Assembly (NCBI GenBank): GCA_003674045.1
Contig: PENC01000007.1
Span: 186,001 to 250,000, forward strand
From: Streptomyces griseocarneus
GTDB taxonomy: Bacteria; Actinomycetota; Actinomycetes; Streptomycetales; Streptomycetaceae
DNA: 64,000 nucleotides
Reading direction: 5' to 3'
Shown here: positions 1-12,037 of the stretch, one piece after another
How positions within the stretch are numbered: the first letter of the stretch is position 1
How the letters are laid out: each line of letters begins with the position of its first letter
Notes under the pieces: model-generated
Told to the model about the DNA's origin: nothing
The model's database searches: none
The model's input: the letters and a program-made list of their open reading frames with translations, nothing else
Position numbers and translations under genes: made by a program

Positions 1-1
1 C

Positions 2-1210
2 CGCCACGTCTTCGGCAGCTATCTGGAGCACACGGCGGAGCGCGCCACCGCCGAACTCGCCGCCGTCGGATGGCCGGTGCGGGTCGTCAAGGACGCCGTC
101 GTCGAGGCCCGGCAGCAGAAGTCCGGCGAGGTCGTCCTGACCACCCGCGACGGCCGCGCCGAGACCTTCGACTACGTCATCTGCTCGGTCGGCGCCGGCA
201 TCCCGGCCGACCACTACGACCTGGCGGGGAGCCCCGGCTTCCACGCGGACCCGTACCCGCTGGCCCGTACCCTCCCGGCCGTCGCGGAGACCGCGGACGT
301 CACCGTGCTCGGCACCGGCCTCGCCGCCGTCGACGTGGTGGTCTCGCTCGCCGCGCGCGGCCACCGCGGCCGGATCACCATGGCCTCCCGCAACGGCGCC
401 CTCCCCGCCGTGCGCCAGCGGCCGATCCACCCCGAGCTCAAGCACTTCACGCCCCCCGCGCTGCGGGCCCTGGCGGCGCGCGGCGCGGACGGCCTGATCG
501 ATCTCGACGCCCTGCTGGAGCTGCTCACCCGGGAACTGGCCGAACACGGCGCGGGTCCGTCGGGCGTGCTCACCGAGCTCTTCGCCATCGACGAGGAGGC
601 GCCGCTGGACCGGCTCCGCCGCCAGTACGCCGACATCGACTCCACGGACGTGGGCGTACGCGTCATGCAGCACGCCGTCCCGGAGAGCGGTCCGGACGCC
701 TGGACCCGGCTGCGCCCGGAGGGCCAGGAGTTCATCCGGGACCACCACTACCGGGCGATCATGAGCCTGTGCTGCCCGATGCCGCCCGCCAACGCGCGGA
801 CGCTGCTGCGGCTGGTCGCGGAGGGGCAGTTGCGGGTGACCGGCGGGCTGTGGAACGTCAAGCCGCTCGCCACGGACGGTTTCCACGTCGCCTTCGGTGA
901 CGAGCACTACGAGACCGACGTGGTGATCAACGCGGTCAGCGCGCCCTCCCACCGGGTGCCGGCCCCGGCCCACCCCTTCGTCGAGTCGATCGTCGAGGAC
1001 GAGGCGGCGGAGTACCACCCGTCCGGCGGGCTGCACATCGAGCCCTCCACCAGCCGGATAACGGGGAACGGGCGGGTGCACCGGCGGATGCACGCCATCG
1101 GGGACCTGTCGGCGGGGACGTTGTTCTTCACGTCCGGCATGCCGTCCGTTGTCGAGCGGGCGGACGACATCGTCCGGGCCATCGTGGCGGACGTCGAGGC
1201 CGGTTCGTAA
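2..1210 (+). CDS. FAD/NAD(P)-binding protein, 5' end outside window
   Basis: The frame is open from base 2, so the N-terminus lies before the window; 402 residues are visible. The chain has the look of a flavin-dependent oxidoreductase of the FAD-NAD(P)-binding type. A second dinucleotide-binding signature, GTGLAAVD, follows the strand ADVTVL (about 305-340), and a late ATG-like motif AIGDLSAG near the C-terminus (about 1099-1122) fits the flavin-contacting segment of such enzymes. The substrate cannot be told from sequence. It ends 116 bp before melC1 on the same strand, with a dispersed repeat in between, so co-transcription with the tyrosinase genes is possible but unproven. The missing first part would contain the primary GxGxxG FAD motif. 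Confidence 0.75.
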   Translation, partial: RHVFGSYLEHTAERATAELAAVGWPVRVVKDAVVEARQQKSGEVVLTTRDGRAETFDYVICSVGAGIPADHYDLAGSPGFHADPYPLARTLPAVAETADVTVLGTGLAAVDVVVSLAARGHRGRITMASRNGALPAVRQRPIHPELKHFTPPALRALAARGADGLIDLDALLELLTRELAEHGAGPSGVLTELFAIDEEAPLDRLRRQYADIDSTDVGVRVMQHAVPESGPDAWTRLRPEGQEFIRDHHYRAIMSLCCPMPPANARTLLRLVAEGQLRVTGGLWNVKPLATDGFHVAFGDEHYETDVVINAVSAPSHRVPAPAHPFVESIVEDEAAEYHPSGGLHIEPSTSRITGNGRVHRRMHAIGDLSAGTLFFTSGMPSVVERADDIVRAIVADVEAGS

Positions 1211-1217
1211 GTGCCGG

Positions 1218-1252
1218 CCGGTGGGGGCTTGTCGCGCAGTTCCCCGCGCCCC
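1218..1252 (-). repeat. Dispersed repeat A, copy 1
   Basis: Copy of the window-wide repeat whose core reads GGGGCGCGGGGAACTGCGCG on the minus strand, followed by the usual CAAGCCCCCACCGG tail. It begins 8 bases after the stop codon of the FAD-binding gene. Confidence 0.85.
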
Positions 1253-1326
1253 TGAAGGGGCACGTCGGTACCGCACTTCCAGAAGTCACACCACACCAAA
1301 ACCAAAGATTACGGGGGAAAACGAGC

Positions 1327-1782
1327 ATGACCGCGGTCACCCGCAGAAATGTGCTCAGGGCGGCGTTCACCGCCGCTGTCGTCACCGGGACGGGCGCCGC
1401 TCTCGCGCCCATCGTGCTGGCCGACACCACGGACGGCGGTGCCACCGACGCCGCCGGGGACGGGCATCCGGCCGGGCACTTCGACGAGATCTACCGGGGC
1501 CGTCGCATCCAGGGCGGGCCCGTGGACGGTACGCAGCACGGCGGTCACAGTGCCCAGCCCGCCGCCTACCGTGCCGCCGCGGCGCCCGCCGCGCCCTCCG
1601 GGCCGGGCATCCAAGTGTCCATCGACGGGCGCCAGTTGCATGTCATGCGCCGTGCCGACGGGTCCTATCTGAGCCTGGTCAACCACTACGAGTCCTTCCC
1701 CACGCCGCTGGCCGTGGCCCGCGCCGCCGTCGACACGATCGGCACCGCGCAGCTGTCGACGGCTTCCCTGCACCACCACTGA
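1327..1782 (+). CDS. melC1: Tyrosinase co-factor / copper chaperone MelC1
   Basis: 151 residues. The N-terminus MTAVTRRNVLRAAF followed by a hydrophobic stretch is a twin-arginine (Tat) signal. In Streptomyces MelC1 supplies the Tat signal for the tyrosinase that it accompanies and delivers copper to it. The mature part is rich in His and short, with the family segment GQHLDEVYRGRRIQG-like sequence here as FDEIYRGRRIQG, and a conserved IDGRQLHVMRRADGSY. Start chosen at ATG 1327, preceded by GGGGGAAAA. MelC2 starts 25 bp after the stop, so the two form the usual melC operon. Identification rests on the motifs plus the neighbouring tyrosinase. Confidence 0.92.
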   Translation: MTAVTRRNVLRAAFTAAVVTGTGAALAPIVLADTTDGGATDAAGDGHPAGHFDEIYRGRRIQGGPVDGTQHGGHSAQPAAYRAAAAPAAPSGPGIQVSIDGRQLHVMRRADGSYLSLVNHYESFPTPLAVARAAVDTIGTAQLSTASLHHH

Positions 1783-1807
1783 CCAGGCAAGGACAAGGCG
1801 AACACCG

Positions 1808-2674
1808 GTGTACACACGCAAGAATCAGAAGAACCTCAGCGGCGCCGAGAAGAAGAAGTTCGTGAACGCCGTCCTCGCGGTCAAGCGCAAGGGCGTCTAC
1901 GACGAGTTCGTCCGGTTGCACGGCAAGTACTTCATCTCCGACGGCGAGGCCGGGCTGCGGGTCGGCCACATGTCCCCCTCCTTCTTCCCCTGGCACCGCC
2001 GCTACCTGCTGGAGTTCGAGCGCGAGCTCCAGGCCGTCGACCCGGACGTGACGCTTCCGTACTGGGACTGGACGGTCGACCAGTCGCCCTCGTCCTCCCT
2101 CTGGGCCGACGACTTCCTCGGCGGCAACGGGCGCAAGAGCGACGGGCAGGTCATGACGGGCCCGTTCGCCTACGCGGCGGGCAACTGGCCGATCAACGTG
2201 GGCGTGACGGAGGAGAAGTACCTGATGCGGGACTTCGGCCGGCCCGCCGACCCCGTCGCCCTGCCCACGAAGCAGGAGCTGGCCCGGGCGGTCGACGACC
2301 CGGTCTACGACGCGTCCCCCTGGGACTCCACCGTCACCACGGCGGGCTTCCGCAACAAGATGGAGGGCTGGACGGTCGGCGCCGACAAGGGCTGGACCAA
2401 CCACAACCGGGTCCACCTGTGGATCGGCGGCCAGATGACCGGCGGCACTTCGCCCAACGACCCGGCCTTCTGGCTCCACCACACCTTCATCGACCTCGTC
2501 TGGGCCCGCTGGCAGCGCAAGCACCCCCGCTCCGGCTACGAGCCGCGCACCAAGGTGCCGCCGGGCGACCCCCAGTACGGCAGGGTCGTCAGCCTCGACG
2601 AGCCCATGGAGCCGTGGGGCGTCCGGCCCTCGGACCTGCTCGACCACGAGCGCTTCTACCGCTACGAAGAGTGA
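1808..2674 (+). CDS. melC2: Tyrosinase MelC2
   Basis: 288 residues, the usual size for bacterial type-3 copper monophenol oxidases, which hydroxylate tyrosine and oxidise DOPA to dopaquinone, starting melanin synthesis. The first copper site is visible as H38, H54 and H63 (RLHGKYF, GHMSPSFFPWHRRYLLEFER) and the second as H199/H203 (HNRVHLW) with the DPAFWLHH pair at 224-225. There is no signal peptide of its own, as expected for an enzyme exported piggy-back on MelC1. GTG start at 1808, the first codon of VYTRKNQKNL. The gap to MelC1 is 25 bp. No truncation or missing ligand is apparent. Confidence 0.95.
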   Translation: MYTRKNQKNLSGAEKKKFVNAVLAVKRKGVYDEFVRLHGKYFISDGEAGLRVGHMSPSFFPWHRRYLLEFERELQAVDPDVTLPYWDWTVDQSPSSSLWADDFLGGNGRKSDGQVMTGPFAYAAGNWPINVGVTEEKYLMRDFGRPADPVALPTKQELARAVDDPVYDASPWDSTVTTAGFRNKMEGWTVGADKGWTNHNRVHLWIGGQMTGGTSPNDPAFWLHHTFIDLVWARWQRKHPRSGYEPRTKVPPGDPQYGRVVSLDEPMEPWGVRPSDLLDHERFYRYEE

Positions 2675-2738
2675 CGCACCCGACAGTCGCCACTCCCGTA
2701 CGTCGCGTAACGTCAACCCGTTGAGAAGAGGAATTCCC

Positions 2739-3203
2739 ATGCGCATCCGTCACGTCCGTCACGCGGTCCCGGCCGCCGCGGCAGCCGCCCTGCTCGCCCT
2801 CGGTGTCGCCCCGGCCGCCCAGGCCGTCGCCGCCCCGGCGCAGCACACCGCTGCCGCCGCCCGTACCACCCAGGCCGTCCCCGCCTTCGCGGGGCACACC
2901 TACGTGCTGACCCTCGACAACGGCGCCGTCCTGCGCAACTCCTACTCGGCCGACGGCAAGACCCTCAACTGGACGGCGCTCGCCGGTCCGATGCAGGGCC
3001 GCTCCGGCCAGGAGAACCTCACCGTGCGCGCGGTCGGCGAGGGCCTGTACTTCGTCAACTGGGTCGAGGCGTCCGGCATGACCGTCAGCCACGTCATGGA
3101 CCTGCGCAACAAGACCGTGAGCGTCTACTGGACGTACGGCACCCCGGACGGCGGCCGCACCGGCGAGCTGCACACCGCGACGCTGGAGCGCGTCTCCTCT
3201 TAA
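2739..3203 (+). CDS. Small secreted MoaF-like protein
   Basis: 154 residues from ATG 2739, preceded by GAGAAGAGG; an in-frame TTG at 2721 is further upstream but would lack that ribosome site. The first ~45 residues are a Sec signal peptide (RIRHVRHAVP then an Ala-rich core ending near AQAVAAPA). The mature part has a lipocalin-like pattern of short strands: TYVLTLDNG, LNWTALAG, GLYFVNWVE, VSHVMDL, VSVYWTYG. This is the pattern of MoaF-like domains, seen in proteins linked to monoamine or phenolic metabolism. It lies 64 bp after melC2 on the same strand, so it may be part of the melanin operon; its ligand is unknown. Confidence 0.7.
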   Translation: MRIRHVRHAVPAAAAAALLALGVAPAAQAVAAPAQHTAAAARTTQAVPAFAGHTYVLTLDNGAVLRNSYSADGKTLNWTALAGPMQGRSGQENLTVRAVGEGLYFVNWVEASGMTVSHVMDLRNKTVSVYWTYGTPDGGRTGELHTATLERVSS

Positions 3204-3272
3204 GCGATGCACGGGGGCGGGCGGCACGCCGCCCACCCCCGTCCTTTCCCTCCCCAGGAGCGAACACATCCC

Positions 3273-4697
3273 ATGGCCGCACAGGCGACCAAGGCACCGG
3301 CACCTGCCGGACCGCAAGCAGTTGGCGACACCACACACGGGAAACAGGGCGACGGCGGTGAGCTCGGCAACGGGCTGCGGCCACGGCACCTGACCATGCT
3401 CGCGCTCGGCGGCGTCATCGGCGCCGGGCTGTTCGTCGGTTCCGGCACCGGGCTGCGCGTCGCCGGACCGGCCATCATCGTCTCGTACGCGCTGGCCGCG
3501 GGGCTGGCCCTGCTGGTCATGCGGATGCTCGGCGAGCTGGCCGCGGCCATGCCCGCGAGCGGCTCGTTCTCCGTCTACGCCGAGCGCGCCCTGGGCAAGT
3601 GGGCGGGGTTCACGGCCGGGTGGCTGTACTGGTGGGTGACGGTCATCGCCATCGCCATCGAGCTGATCGCCGCCTCCACGATCCTCCACCAGTGGCTGCC
3701 CGGCATCCCGCAGTGGGCCGTCGCCCTGGTCGCCCTGGGGGTCTTCACCGGGACCAACATGCTCTCGGTCGCCTCCTTCGGCGAGGCCGAGTTCTGGTTC
3801 GCGGGCATCAAGGTCGCCGCGATCATCGCGTTCCTGGCGCTGGGCGTCACCGCGATGTGCGGCGGACTGCCCGGGGTCGCCTCGCCCGGCCTGACGAACA
3901 TCACCGGCCACGGCGGTTTCCTGCCGCAGGGCTGGAACAGCATCGTCGCCGGGTTGCTCGCCGTCGTCTTCGCCTTCGGCGGCATGGAGGTCATCACGAT
4001 GGCGGCGGCCGAGTCCGGCGACCCGGCCCGCTCGGTCACCAAGGCCGTCAACAGCGCCATCTGGCGCATCAGCCTCTTCTACCTCGGCTCGATCGCGGTG
4101 ATCGTGGCCCTCCTGCCGTGGGACCGCGCGGAGCCGGGGCGCAGCCCGTACGTGGCCGTACTGGACCTGCTCGGCGTGCCCGGCGCGGGCCGGCTCATCG
4201 AGGGGGTCGTCCTCATCGCCCTGCTGTCCGCGATGAACGCGAACCTCTACGGGGCCTCGCGCATGGCCTACTCGCTCGCCGCCCGCGGCGACGCGCCCCG
4301 GGCCCTGCTGGGCACCTCCCGGCGCGGCGCACCCCGCCCCGCCGTGGCGGCCTCCGCGGCCTTCGGCTTCGTGGCCGTCTGGCTCGACCACGAGTGGCCG
4401 GAACGCATCCTGCCGTTCCTGGCCAAGGCGATGGGCGGGGCGATGCTCTTCATGTGGCTGACGGTGGCGGCTGCCCACCTGGTGCTCCGACGTCGTCTGG
4501 AGCGGGAGTCGCCTGAGCTGCTGGTGGTCCGAATGCGGGGCTTTCCCTACCTGTCGTGGGTTGCCGTGGCGGGCATCGTGGCCGTCCTGATCCTCATGGC
4601 CTTCGACGCGACGGCTCGGCCGCAACTGGCGTGGTCGGCGCTGCTGGTGGCTGTGCTGCTGGTGGCTTCGGCGGTGAGGTCACGCCGCGCCCCATAG
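3273..4697 (+). CDS. APC-superfamily amino acid permease
   Basis: 474 residues from ATG 3273, with CAGGAG upstream. About twelve hydrophobic segments follow a short cytoplasmic N-terminus. The first helix contains ALGGVIGAGLFVGSG, the substrate-backbone-binding glycine motif of amino-acid/GABA permeases, and the next loop has MLGELAAAMPASGSF, also typical. It should import an amino acid or GABA with protons across the cytoplasmic membrane; the exact substrate is not readable. The last residues (SRRAP, stop) are encoded by the beginning of an intergenic repeat, so the C-terminus was probably reset by that repeat. Transcribed with the upstream genes or alone; 69 bp separate it from the MoaF-like gene. 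Confidence 0.88.
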   Translation: MAAQATKAPAPAGPQAVGDTTHGKQGDGGELGNGLRPRHLTMLALGGVIGAGLFVGSGTGLRVAGPAIIVSYALAAGLALLVMRMLGELAAAMPASGSFSVYAERALGKWAGFTAGWLYWWVTVIAIAIELIAASTILHQWLPGIPQWAVALVALGVFTGTNMLSVASFGEAEFWFAGIKVAAIIAFLALGVTAMCGGLPGVASPGLTNITGHGGFLPQGWNSIVAGLLAVVFAFGGMEVITMAAAESGDPARSVTKAVNSAIWRISLFYLGSIAVIVALLPWDRAEPGRSPYVAVLDLLGVPGAGRLIEGVVLIALLSAMNANLYGASRMAYSLAARGDAPRALLGTSRRGAPRPAVAASAAFGFVAVWLDHEWPERILPFLAKAMGGAMLFMWLTVAAAHLVLRRRLERESPELLVVRMRGFPYLSWVAVAGIVAVLILMAFDATARPQLAWSALLVAVLLVASAVRSRRAP

Positions 4698-4746
4698 GGG
4701 CGCGGGGCTGTTTGGATTTGCGGCTCCGCCGCGTGGGCGCGACCAG
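4688..4746 (+). repeat. Dispersed repeat B, copy 1
   Basis: Variant repeat reading GCCCCATAGGGGCGCGGGGC then a spacer and GCGGCTCCGCCGCGTGGGCG. It overlaps the end of the permease gene and supplies its TAG stop. Two other copies are at 6391-6455 and 20276-20339. Confidence 0.8.
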
Positions 4747-4773
4747 GGGTCCGGGGCGAACCCCCGGGCCTGA

Positions 4774-4851
4774 GGGGCGCGGGGAACTGCGCGACCAGCC
4801 CCCACCGGACCCGCAGGCGCCCACCGGGCTCACGAGCCACCCCGGTGGGCG
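4774..4851 (+). repeat. Dispersed repeat A, copy 2
   Basis: Full-length copy: core GGGGCGCGGGGAACTGCGCG at the left, then the CCCCCACCGG block and the ACCCCGGTGGGCG end. It lies between the convergent permease and LuxR genes. Confidence 0.85.
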
Positions 4852-4872
4852 TCGGCCGGCAGGCGGCCGGCC

Positions 4873-5916
4873 TCACGCAGTGAGCTCGTGCTCCACCTGC
4901 GGCGGGATCTCCATCCCGCCGTCATCCATCGGCAGCATGCCGGTCGTGGCGATGAGATACCCCAGCTGCGCCCGGCTGCGGCTGCGCAGCAGGGTGGAGA
5001 TGCGGCTCACGCGCCCGGCCACCGTGCGGCGGCTCGTACCCAGTCTGCGGGCGATGGCCTCGTCGGTGTAGCCCGCCACCAGCATCCGCATGATGGCCCG
5101 CTGCATCTCGTCCGTGACGACCGGCTCCTGGTCCCGGGAGGCCGTCGGCACCACGGGTGTGGCCCGTTCCCACGACCCCTCGAAGACCTGGACCATGAAG
5201 GAGACGATGGCGGGGTGCCGGATCTCCAGCGCGGTGGCCCGGTGGCCGGCGTCCCCGGGGACGTACGCCACGGCGCGGTCGACGATGACCAGCCGGTCGA
5301 TGACGTGGTCCAGCGTGCGCACCTCGCCACCGGCCTCGATGATCGCCTCGATGTGCCGCATGGTGGCCGAGTGCGTGCGGACCGCGTGCTGGTAGAGCGT
5401 GCGGTGCCGGGTGTGGCTCCGCATGTGGTCCAGGTCGTCCAGGTCGTGGGCGAGCCGTTCGCCGCCCGGCTGGACGGTCATGACCTCCTCCTGGGCCGAG
5501 CGGACGGCGTGCGCCAGCGTGGTGTTGATGACCCGCTCGCCGTGGACGGTCGTCGCCCAGCCCAGGCCGAGGTGCTCACGCCTGGCCGCGGTGTAGATCG
5601 CGTGGACCGGCGCGAAGGCGCTCGCGATCTCCTGCGCGTTCGCCCGCTGCCGCTCCAGCGACTCCTCGATGGGACGGACGAGTTCGGCCTGCGCCACCTC
5701 GGGCGAGACGGGTACCAGTACGTCCGGGTCGTCCGGCGGTACCACCAGCAACCCCTTCCGCAACAGACACTGCGGAGCCCCCTCCCTCGGCGTACATCCC
5801 TTGACCACGGCTTGTCGATATCTCGTGAGGCCCTCGCCGCACAGAGCGTGCTCCTCGTCACCGAGGTGCGACCTGCCGCAGCATTCCCCCGTGTACTGCC
5901 TTGCATGATCCTGCAT
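4873..5916 (-). CDS. LuxR-type HTH transcriptional regulator
   Basis: 347 residues if started at ATG 5916 (MQDHARQY); an in-frame ATG at 5931 adds five residues. The C-terminal ~65 residues are a LuxR-type helix-turn-helix (MQRAIMRMLVAGYTDEAIARRLGTSRRTVAGRVSRI, in two halves around residue 285-315). The long N-terminal part has an alpha-helical segment then a phospholipase-D-like region with HYTA/MRHIEAIIEAGGEVRTLDHVIDRLVIVDR, the pattern of TrmB-like or PLD-like sensor domains found in Streptomyces LuxR regulators. No response-regulator receiver is present. It is divergent from the NTF2-like gene across an AT-rich gap, so it may control it. The ligand is unknown. Confidence 0.85.
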   Translation of the reverse strand: MQDHARQYTGECCGRSHLGDEEHALCGEGLTRYRQAVVKGCTPREGAPQCLLRKGLLVVPPDDPDVLVPVSPEVAQAELVRPIEESLERQRANAQEIASAFAPVHAIYTAARREHLGLGWATTVHGERVINTTLAHAVRSAQEEVMTVQPGGERLAHDLDDLDHMRSHTRHRTLYQHAVRTHSATMRHIEAIIEAGGEVRTLDHVIDRLVIVDRAVAYVPGDAGHRATALEIRHPAIVSFMVQVFEGSWERATPVVPTASRDQEPVVTDEMQRAIMRMLVAGYTDEAIARRLGTSRRTVAGRVSRISTLLRSRSRAQLGYLIATTGMLPMDDGGMEIPPQVEHELTA

Positions 5917-6019
5917 GGCGCAATTATGCAATCTTGAAATAAAGCTTTGGGAGTGTTTTACGGCACATACTGCGTATTAAAAGTGTAATTTTCCTTTGAA
6001 TCGTAGGGTGGGGGAGATT
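5917..6019. promoter_or_regulatory. AT-rich divergent promoter region
   Basis: About 100 bases between two divergent starts are much richer in A and T than anything nearby (runs such as GTATTAAAAGTGTAATTTTC). It contains CATAAT and TATTAA hexamers on either strand that could be -10 elements, but I see no convincing -35 partner. It most likely holds both promoters and the regulator's binding site. Confidence 0.5.
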
Positions 6020-6382
6020 GTGGGCGGTTCGGGTGCGCTGGCGGTCCTGCTGGAGAAGTGGAAGGAAGCCTTCAACGGTCACCGGGTGCGGGACATCGTC
6101 GGCCTCTTCGCCGACGACGCGCTCTTCCAGGGGCTCTCGCCCCGGCTGCTGACCGGCCGCGACGAGATCACGACGTACTACGAGAACGTCCCGGCGGGCA
6201 TGAAGGCCACGGTCGAGCCGCTGCAGACGCGGACGCTGGATGCGGAGGCCGTGAGCGGGTTCGCGACGGTGGTCTTCACGGACGCGGCCGGAGTCGCGCT
6301 GCCGGTGCGGCTGTCGGTGGTGGCGCAGCATCTGGGTGACGACGGGTGGAGGATCAGGCAGTACCACGTGTCGAAGCTGTGA
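6020..6382 (+). CDS. NTF2-like (SnoaL/SgcJ-type) small protein
   Basis: 120 residues from GTG 6020, preceded five bases earlier by GTGGGGGAG; a longer in-frame TTG at 5996 lacks such a site. The pattern LEKWKEAFNGHRVRDIVGLF - ADDALFQG - YYENVPAG - VVFTDAAG - VVAQHLGDDGWRIRQYHVS is that of the SgcJ/EcaC or DUF4440 branch of the NTF2-like fold, a cone-shaped alpha+beta barrel with a central cavity. Members bind small hydrophobic ligands or act as cyclases and isomerases; no catalytic assignment is possible here. Divergent from the LuxR regulator, which may control it. Confidence 0.75.
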   Translation: MGGSGALAVLLEKWKEAFNGHRVRDIVGLFADDALFQGLSPRLLTGRDEITTYYENVPAGMKATVEPLQTRTLDAEAVSGFATVVFTDAAGVALPVRLSVVAQHLGDDGWRIRQYHVSKL

Positions 6383-6390
6383 CGGAGGGC

Positions 6391-6505
6391 CGCGCCCCAT
6401 CAGGGGCGCGGGGCTGTGACACTTTGCGGCTCCGCCGCGTGGGCGCGACCAGCCACAACGGACCCGCAGTCGCGTGCGGAGCGCAAGAGGCAACCCGGTA
6501 GGCGC
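6391..6505 (+). repeat. Dispersed repeat B, copy 2, with A-type tail
   Basis: Starts 8 bases after the NTF2-like stop. B-type head (CCCCATCAGGGGCGCGGGGC, then the CGGCTCCGCCGCG block) is joined to an A-type tail ending CACCCGGTAGGCG-like sequence, here CAACCCGGTAGGCG. The remaining bases to mfd (6506-6643) hold no recognised feature apart from the mfd ribosome site. Confidence 0.75.
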
Positions 6506-6643
6506 AGCGGGGTTCCAGGGCGGAGCCCCGGACAAACGGGGCTCCTGTCGGCGCCCCGTCGTACGCTGGGACCCAGCCCCGACCCGTGAGAAAAGTGACG
6601 CGTCGGGCCGTTCGTGTTGCCCACCTCGGGACGGAAGCCCTTC

Positions 6644-10177
<3,534 letters not shown>

Positions 10178-10195
10178 AGGCTCCGCACGTCGTGG

Positions 10196-10236
10196 CCGGC
10201 CGGTGAGCGGCACCCCCGTGGTCGCTCACCGGCCGG
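10196..10236. terminator. Hairpin between convergent mfd and DUF2079 genes
   Basis: Perfect 14-bp inverted repeat, CCGGCCGGTGAGCG at 10196-10209 and its complement at 10223-10236, with a 13-base loop. It sits between two converging genes, four bases before the stop of the minus-strand gene, and is probably a bidirectional terminator. Confidence 0.8.
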
Positions 10237-10239
10237 TGC

Positions 10240-11775
10240 TCATGGGGCGGGCGCCGAGCCCGCCTTTCCTTGCCGCCCCTTTTTTTTCAGCACCACGTAG
10301 CCGCCTTCGACGCCCATGAGGGCGTAGCGGGCGCCGGGGTGCATCCGCTCGGCGTCGGCCGGCAGGTCCACGAGGTTCCTGCCGTCGGGGACGCGCTGGG
10401 CGATGTAGTCGGGCGCCATGCCGCGGGTGTCGCCGTACCAGAAGACCCGGCACCGGTTCGCGAGGCGGCTTATCGGCGGCACGTCGGACTCGACGGTGGC
10501 ACCGTCCGGAATCCGGTCGAGGAGCCGCTCGGCGGCACGCACGCTCTCGGGCACCCGGTAGGTGGCGGCCTGGGTCAGGGCGGCGAGCGGCAGCGAGGTG
10601 CTCAGCGCGAGGGCCGCGGCGAGGGCGGCGGCGGGCAGGTGGTGGGCGTAGGAGCGCAGCCACGGCCGGCGGCTGTCGGCGGCGCCGGTGAGCGCGTCGG
10701 TCAGCGCGATGAACACGACGGGCATGAGCACGGCGCTGTAGTGCCAGTCGGTCGTCCAGTAGTGGTCGTCGTGGGAGGCGAACCGCCAGGCCAGGGTGGG
10801 CAGGGCGGCGATCAGCAGCGGTGAGCGCAGGGCCAGCAGACCGGTGGTGGGCAGCAGCACCCACAGCAGGGTGCGGACCGCCGTGTCCAGGGGGATGACG
10901 GGCGCGGGCCCGTCGCCGCCGCTGAGCTTGGTCCAGTAGTCGTACGAGCCGCCGTTGTTGAAGCTCGGGATGATCACGCCGAGGGAGACGGCGGTCGCGG
11001 CGAGCCCGAAGCCGACCAGCGCCACGGCGAGGGCCACGGCGTGCCGGTCCCGGACGGGACGGTCGCCACGGATGCCGTCGTGACGGACGCCGTCGGGCGA
11101 GTGGCCGCCGCCGCGCAGCCGGATCAGGGCGACCACGCCGATGGCCGCCGCCGTGATGCCGAGGTCCTCCTTGACGAGGACGAGCGGCACGGCCCACAGG
11201 ACCGCGGCGCGCCACCGCCTCCGGACGACGGCCTCCAGGGAGAAGGCCAGCAGCGGCATGGCGAACGCGATCTCGTGGAAGTCGAAGTCGACGGCGCGCT
11301 GGACACCCCAGGAGAGGCCGTACGCGACGCCGAGGGCGAGCCCGCGCCCGCGGCCCAGGCGGTCGGCGGCGAGCCGGGTGACGGGTATCGCGGACAGGGC
11401 GAAGAGCGCTGCCTGCGCCACCAGCAGGGTGACGGGCGTGGGGAAGAGCCGGTAGAAGGGGGCGATCAGCGCGGTGACGGGGCTGAAGTGGTCGCCGAGG
11501 ATATTGGTGCCGGGGCCCTTGAGGTCGACTATCGGTGCCCCGAGGTGGGCGTAGGCCCGTACGGCCTGCTCGAAGATGCCCAGGTCCCAGGACATGGTGA
11601 GCATCCGGCGGTACCGGCACACGGACAGCAGGGTGTAGAGGACGAAGAGGGTGCCCGCCACCCAGTACGGGTCGAGGCGGGGAGCGCGCGGGCCCGTGGC
11701 GGCGGCGCGGCTGCCGGGTGCTGCGTCGGCCGCGCGCCGGGCGGGTGCCGGGCCGGTGGCTGCGGCCGGTTCCAT
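10240..11775 (-). CDS. DUF2079 multi-pass membrane protein
   Basis: 511 residues from ATG 11775, preceded on the minus strand by AAGAGGAC. After an Ala/Pro-rich cytoplasmic head of about 35 residues come ten or more hydrophobic segments. The first loop holds MSWDLGIFEQAV and GPGTNILGDHFSPVTALIAP, the signature of DUF2079, a family with the topology of GT-C glycosyltransferases (the D of WDLGIFEQ and the DHFSP motif being its conserved acidic/His pair). The function is not established; a lipid-linked sugar transferase role is an inference from fold similarity only. Its stop abuts the hairpin shared with mfd. Confidence 0.82.
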   Translation of the reverse strand: MEPAAATGPAPARRAADAAPGSRAAATGPRAPRLDPYWVAGTLFVLYTLLSVCRYRRMLTMSWDLGIFEQAVRAYAHLGAPIVDLKGPGTNILGDHFSPVTALIAPFYRLFPTPVTLLVAQAALFALSAIPVTRLAADRLGRGRGLALGVAYGLSWGVQRAVDFDFHEIAFAMPLLAFSLEAVVRRRWRAAVLWAVPLVLVKEDLGITAAAIGVVALIRLRGGGHSPDGVRHDGIRGDRPVRDRHAVALAVALVGFGLAATAVSLGVIIPSFNNGGSYDYWTKLSGGDGPAPVIPLDTAVRTLLWVLLPTTGLLALRSPLLIAALPTLAWRFASHDDHYWTTDWHYSAVLMPVVFIALTDALTGAADSRRPWLRSYAHHLPAAALAAALALSTSLPLAALTQAATYRVPESVRAAERLLDRIPDGATVESDVPPISRLANRCRVFWYGDTRGMAPDYIAQRVPDGRNLVDLPADAERMHPGARYALMGVEGGYVVLKKKGRQGKAGSAPAP

Positions 11776-12037
11776 CGGCTGTCCTCTTCTTCTCTGGGTT
11801 CGGGTCCTTCAGGGCTGTTCCTGTGGCTTCCGGGAAGTGTCCAGGATGCGGCACGGCTCGGCAGCGGCTACCCGGAAGTCGTCCGGATCCCCCTCGGGAG
11901 GAACCTCTCGGCGGTTTCTTCGGTCCTCTGGCGGGCCCTCTCACCGAGCCCCTCCTTGAGGAGACGAGCGGACGCGCCGAGTGGTTCACCCCTATACATC
12001 CCGAGTTCGCCTGGTCGTCCTGACCCCATTCCTGACG

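Noticed and set aside
2589..4625. 678-codon minus-strand frame opposite the MoaF-like gene and permease
   Set aside because: Shadow of recognised plus-strand genes; composition is His/Arg/Gly-rich without domains.
1..6382. A secondary-metabolite cluster built around the tyrosinase genes
   Set aside because: No synthase, scaffold or tailoring set is present; melC1-melC2 with a permease and regulator is ordinary.
10226..11989. Second long minus-strand frame over the DUF2079 gene
   Set aside because: A shadow in another frame; the 511-residue frame has the transmembrane pattern.
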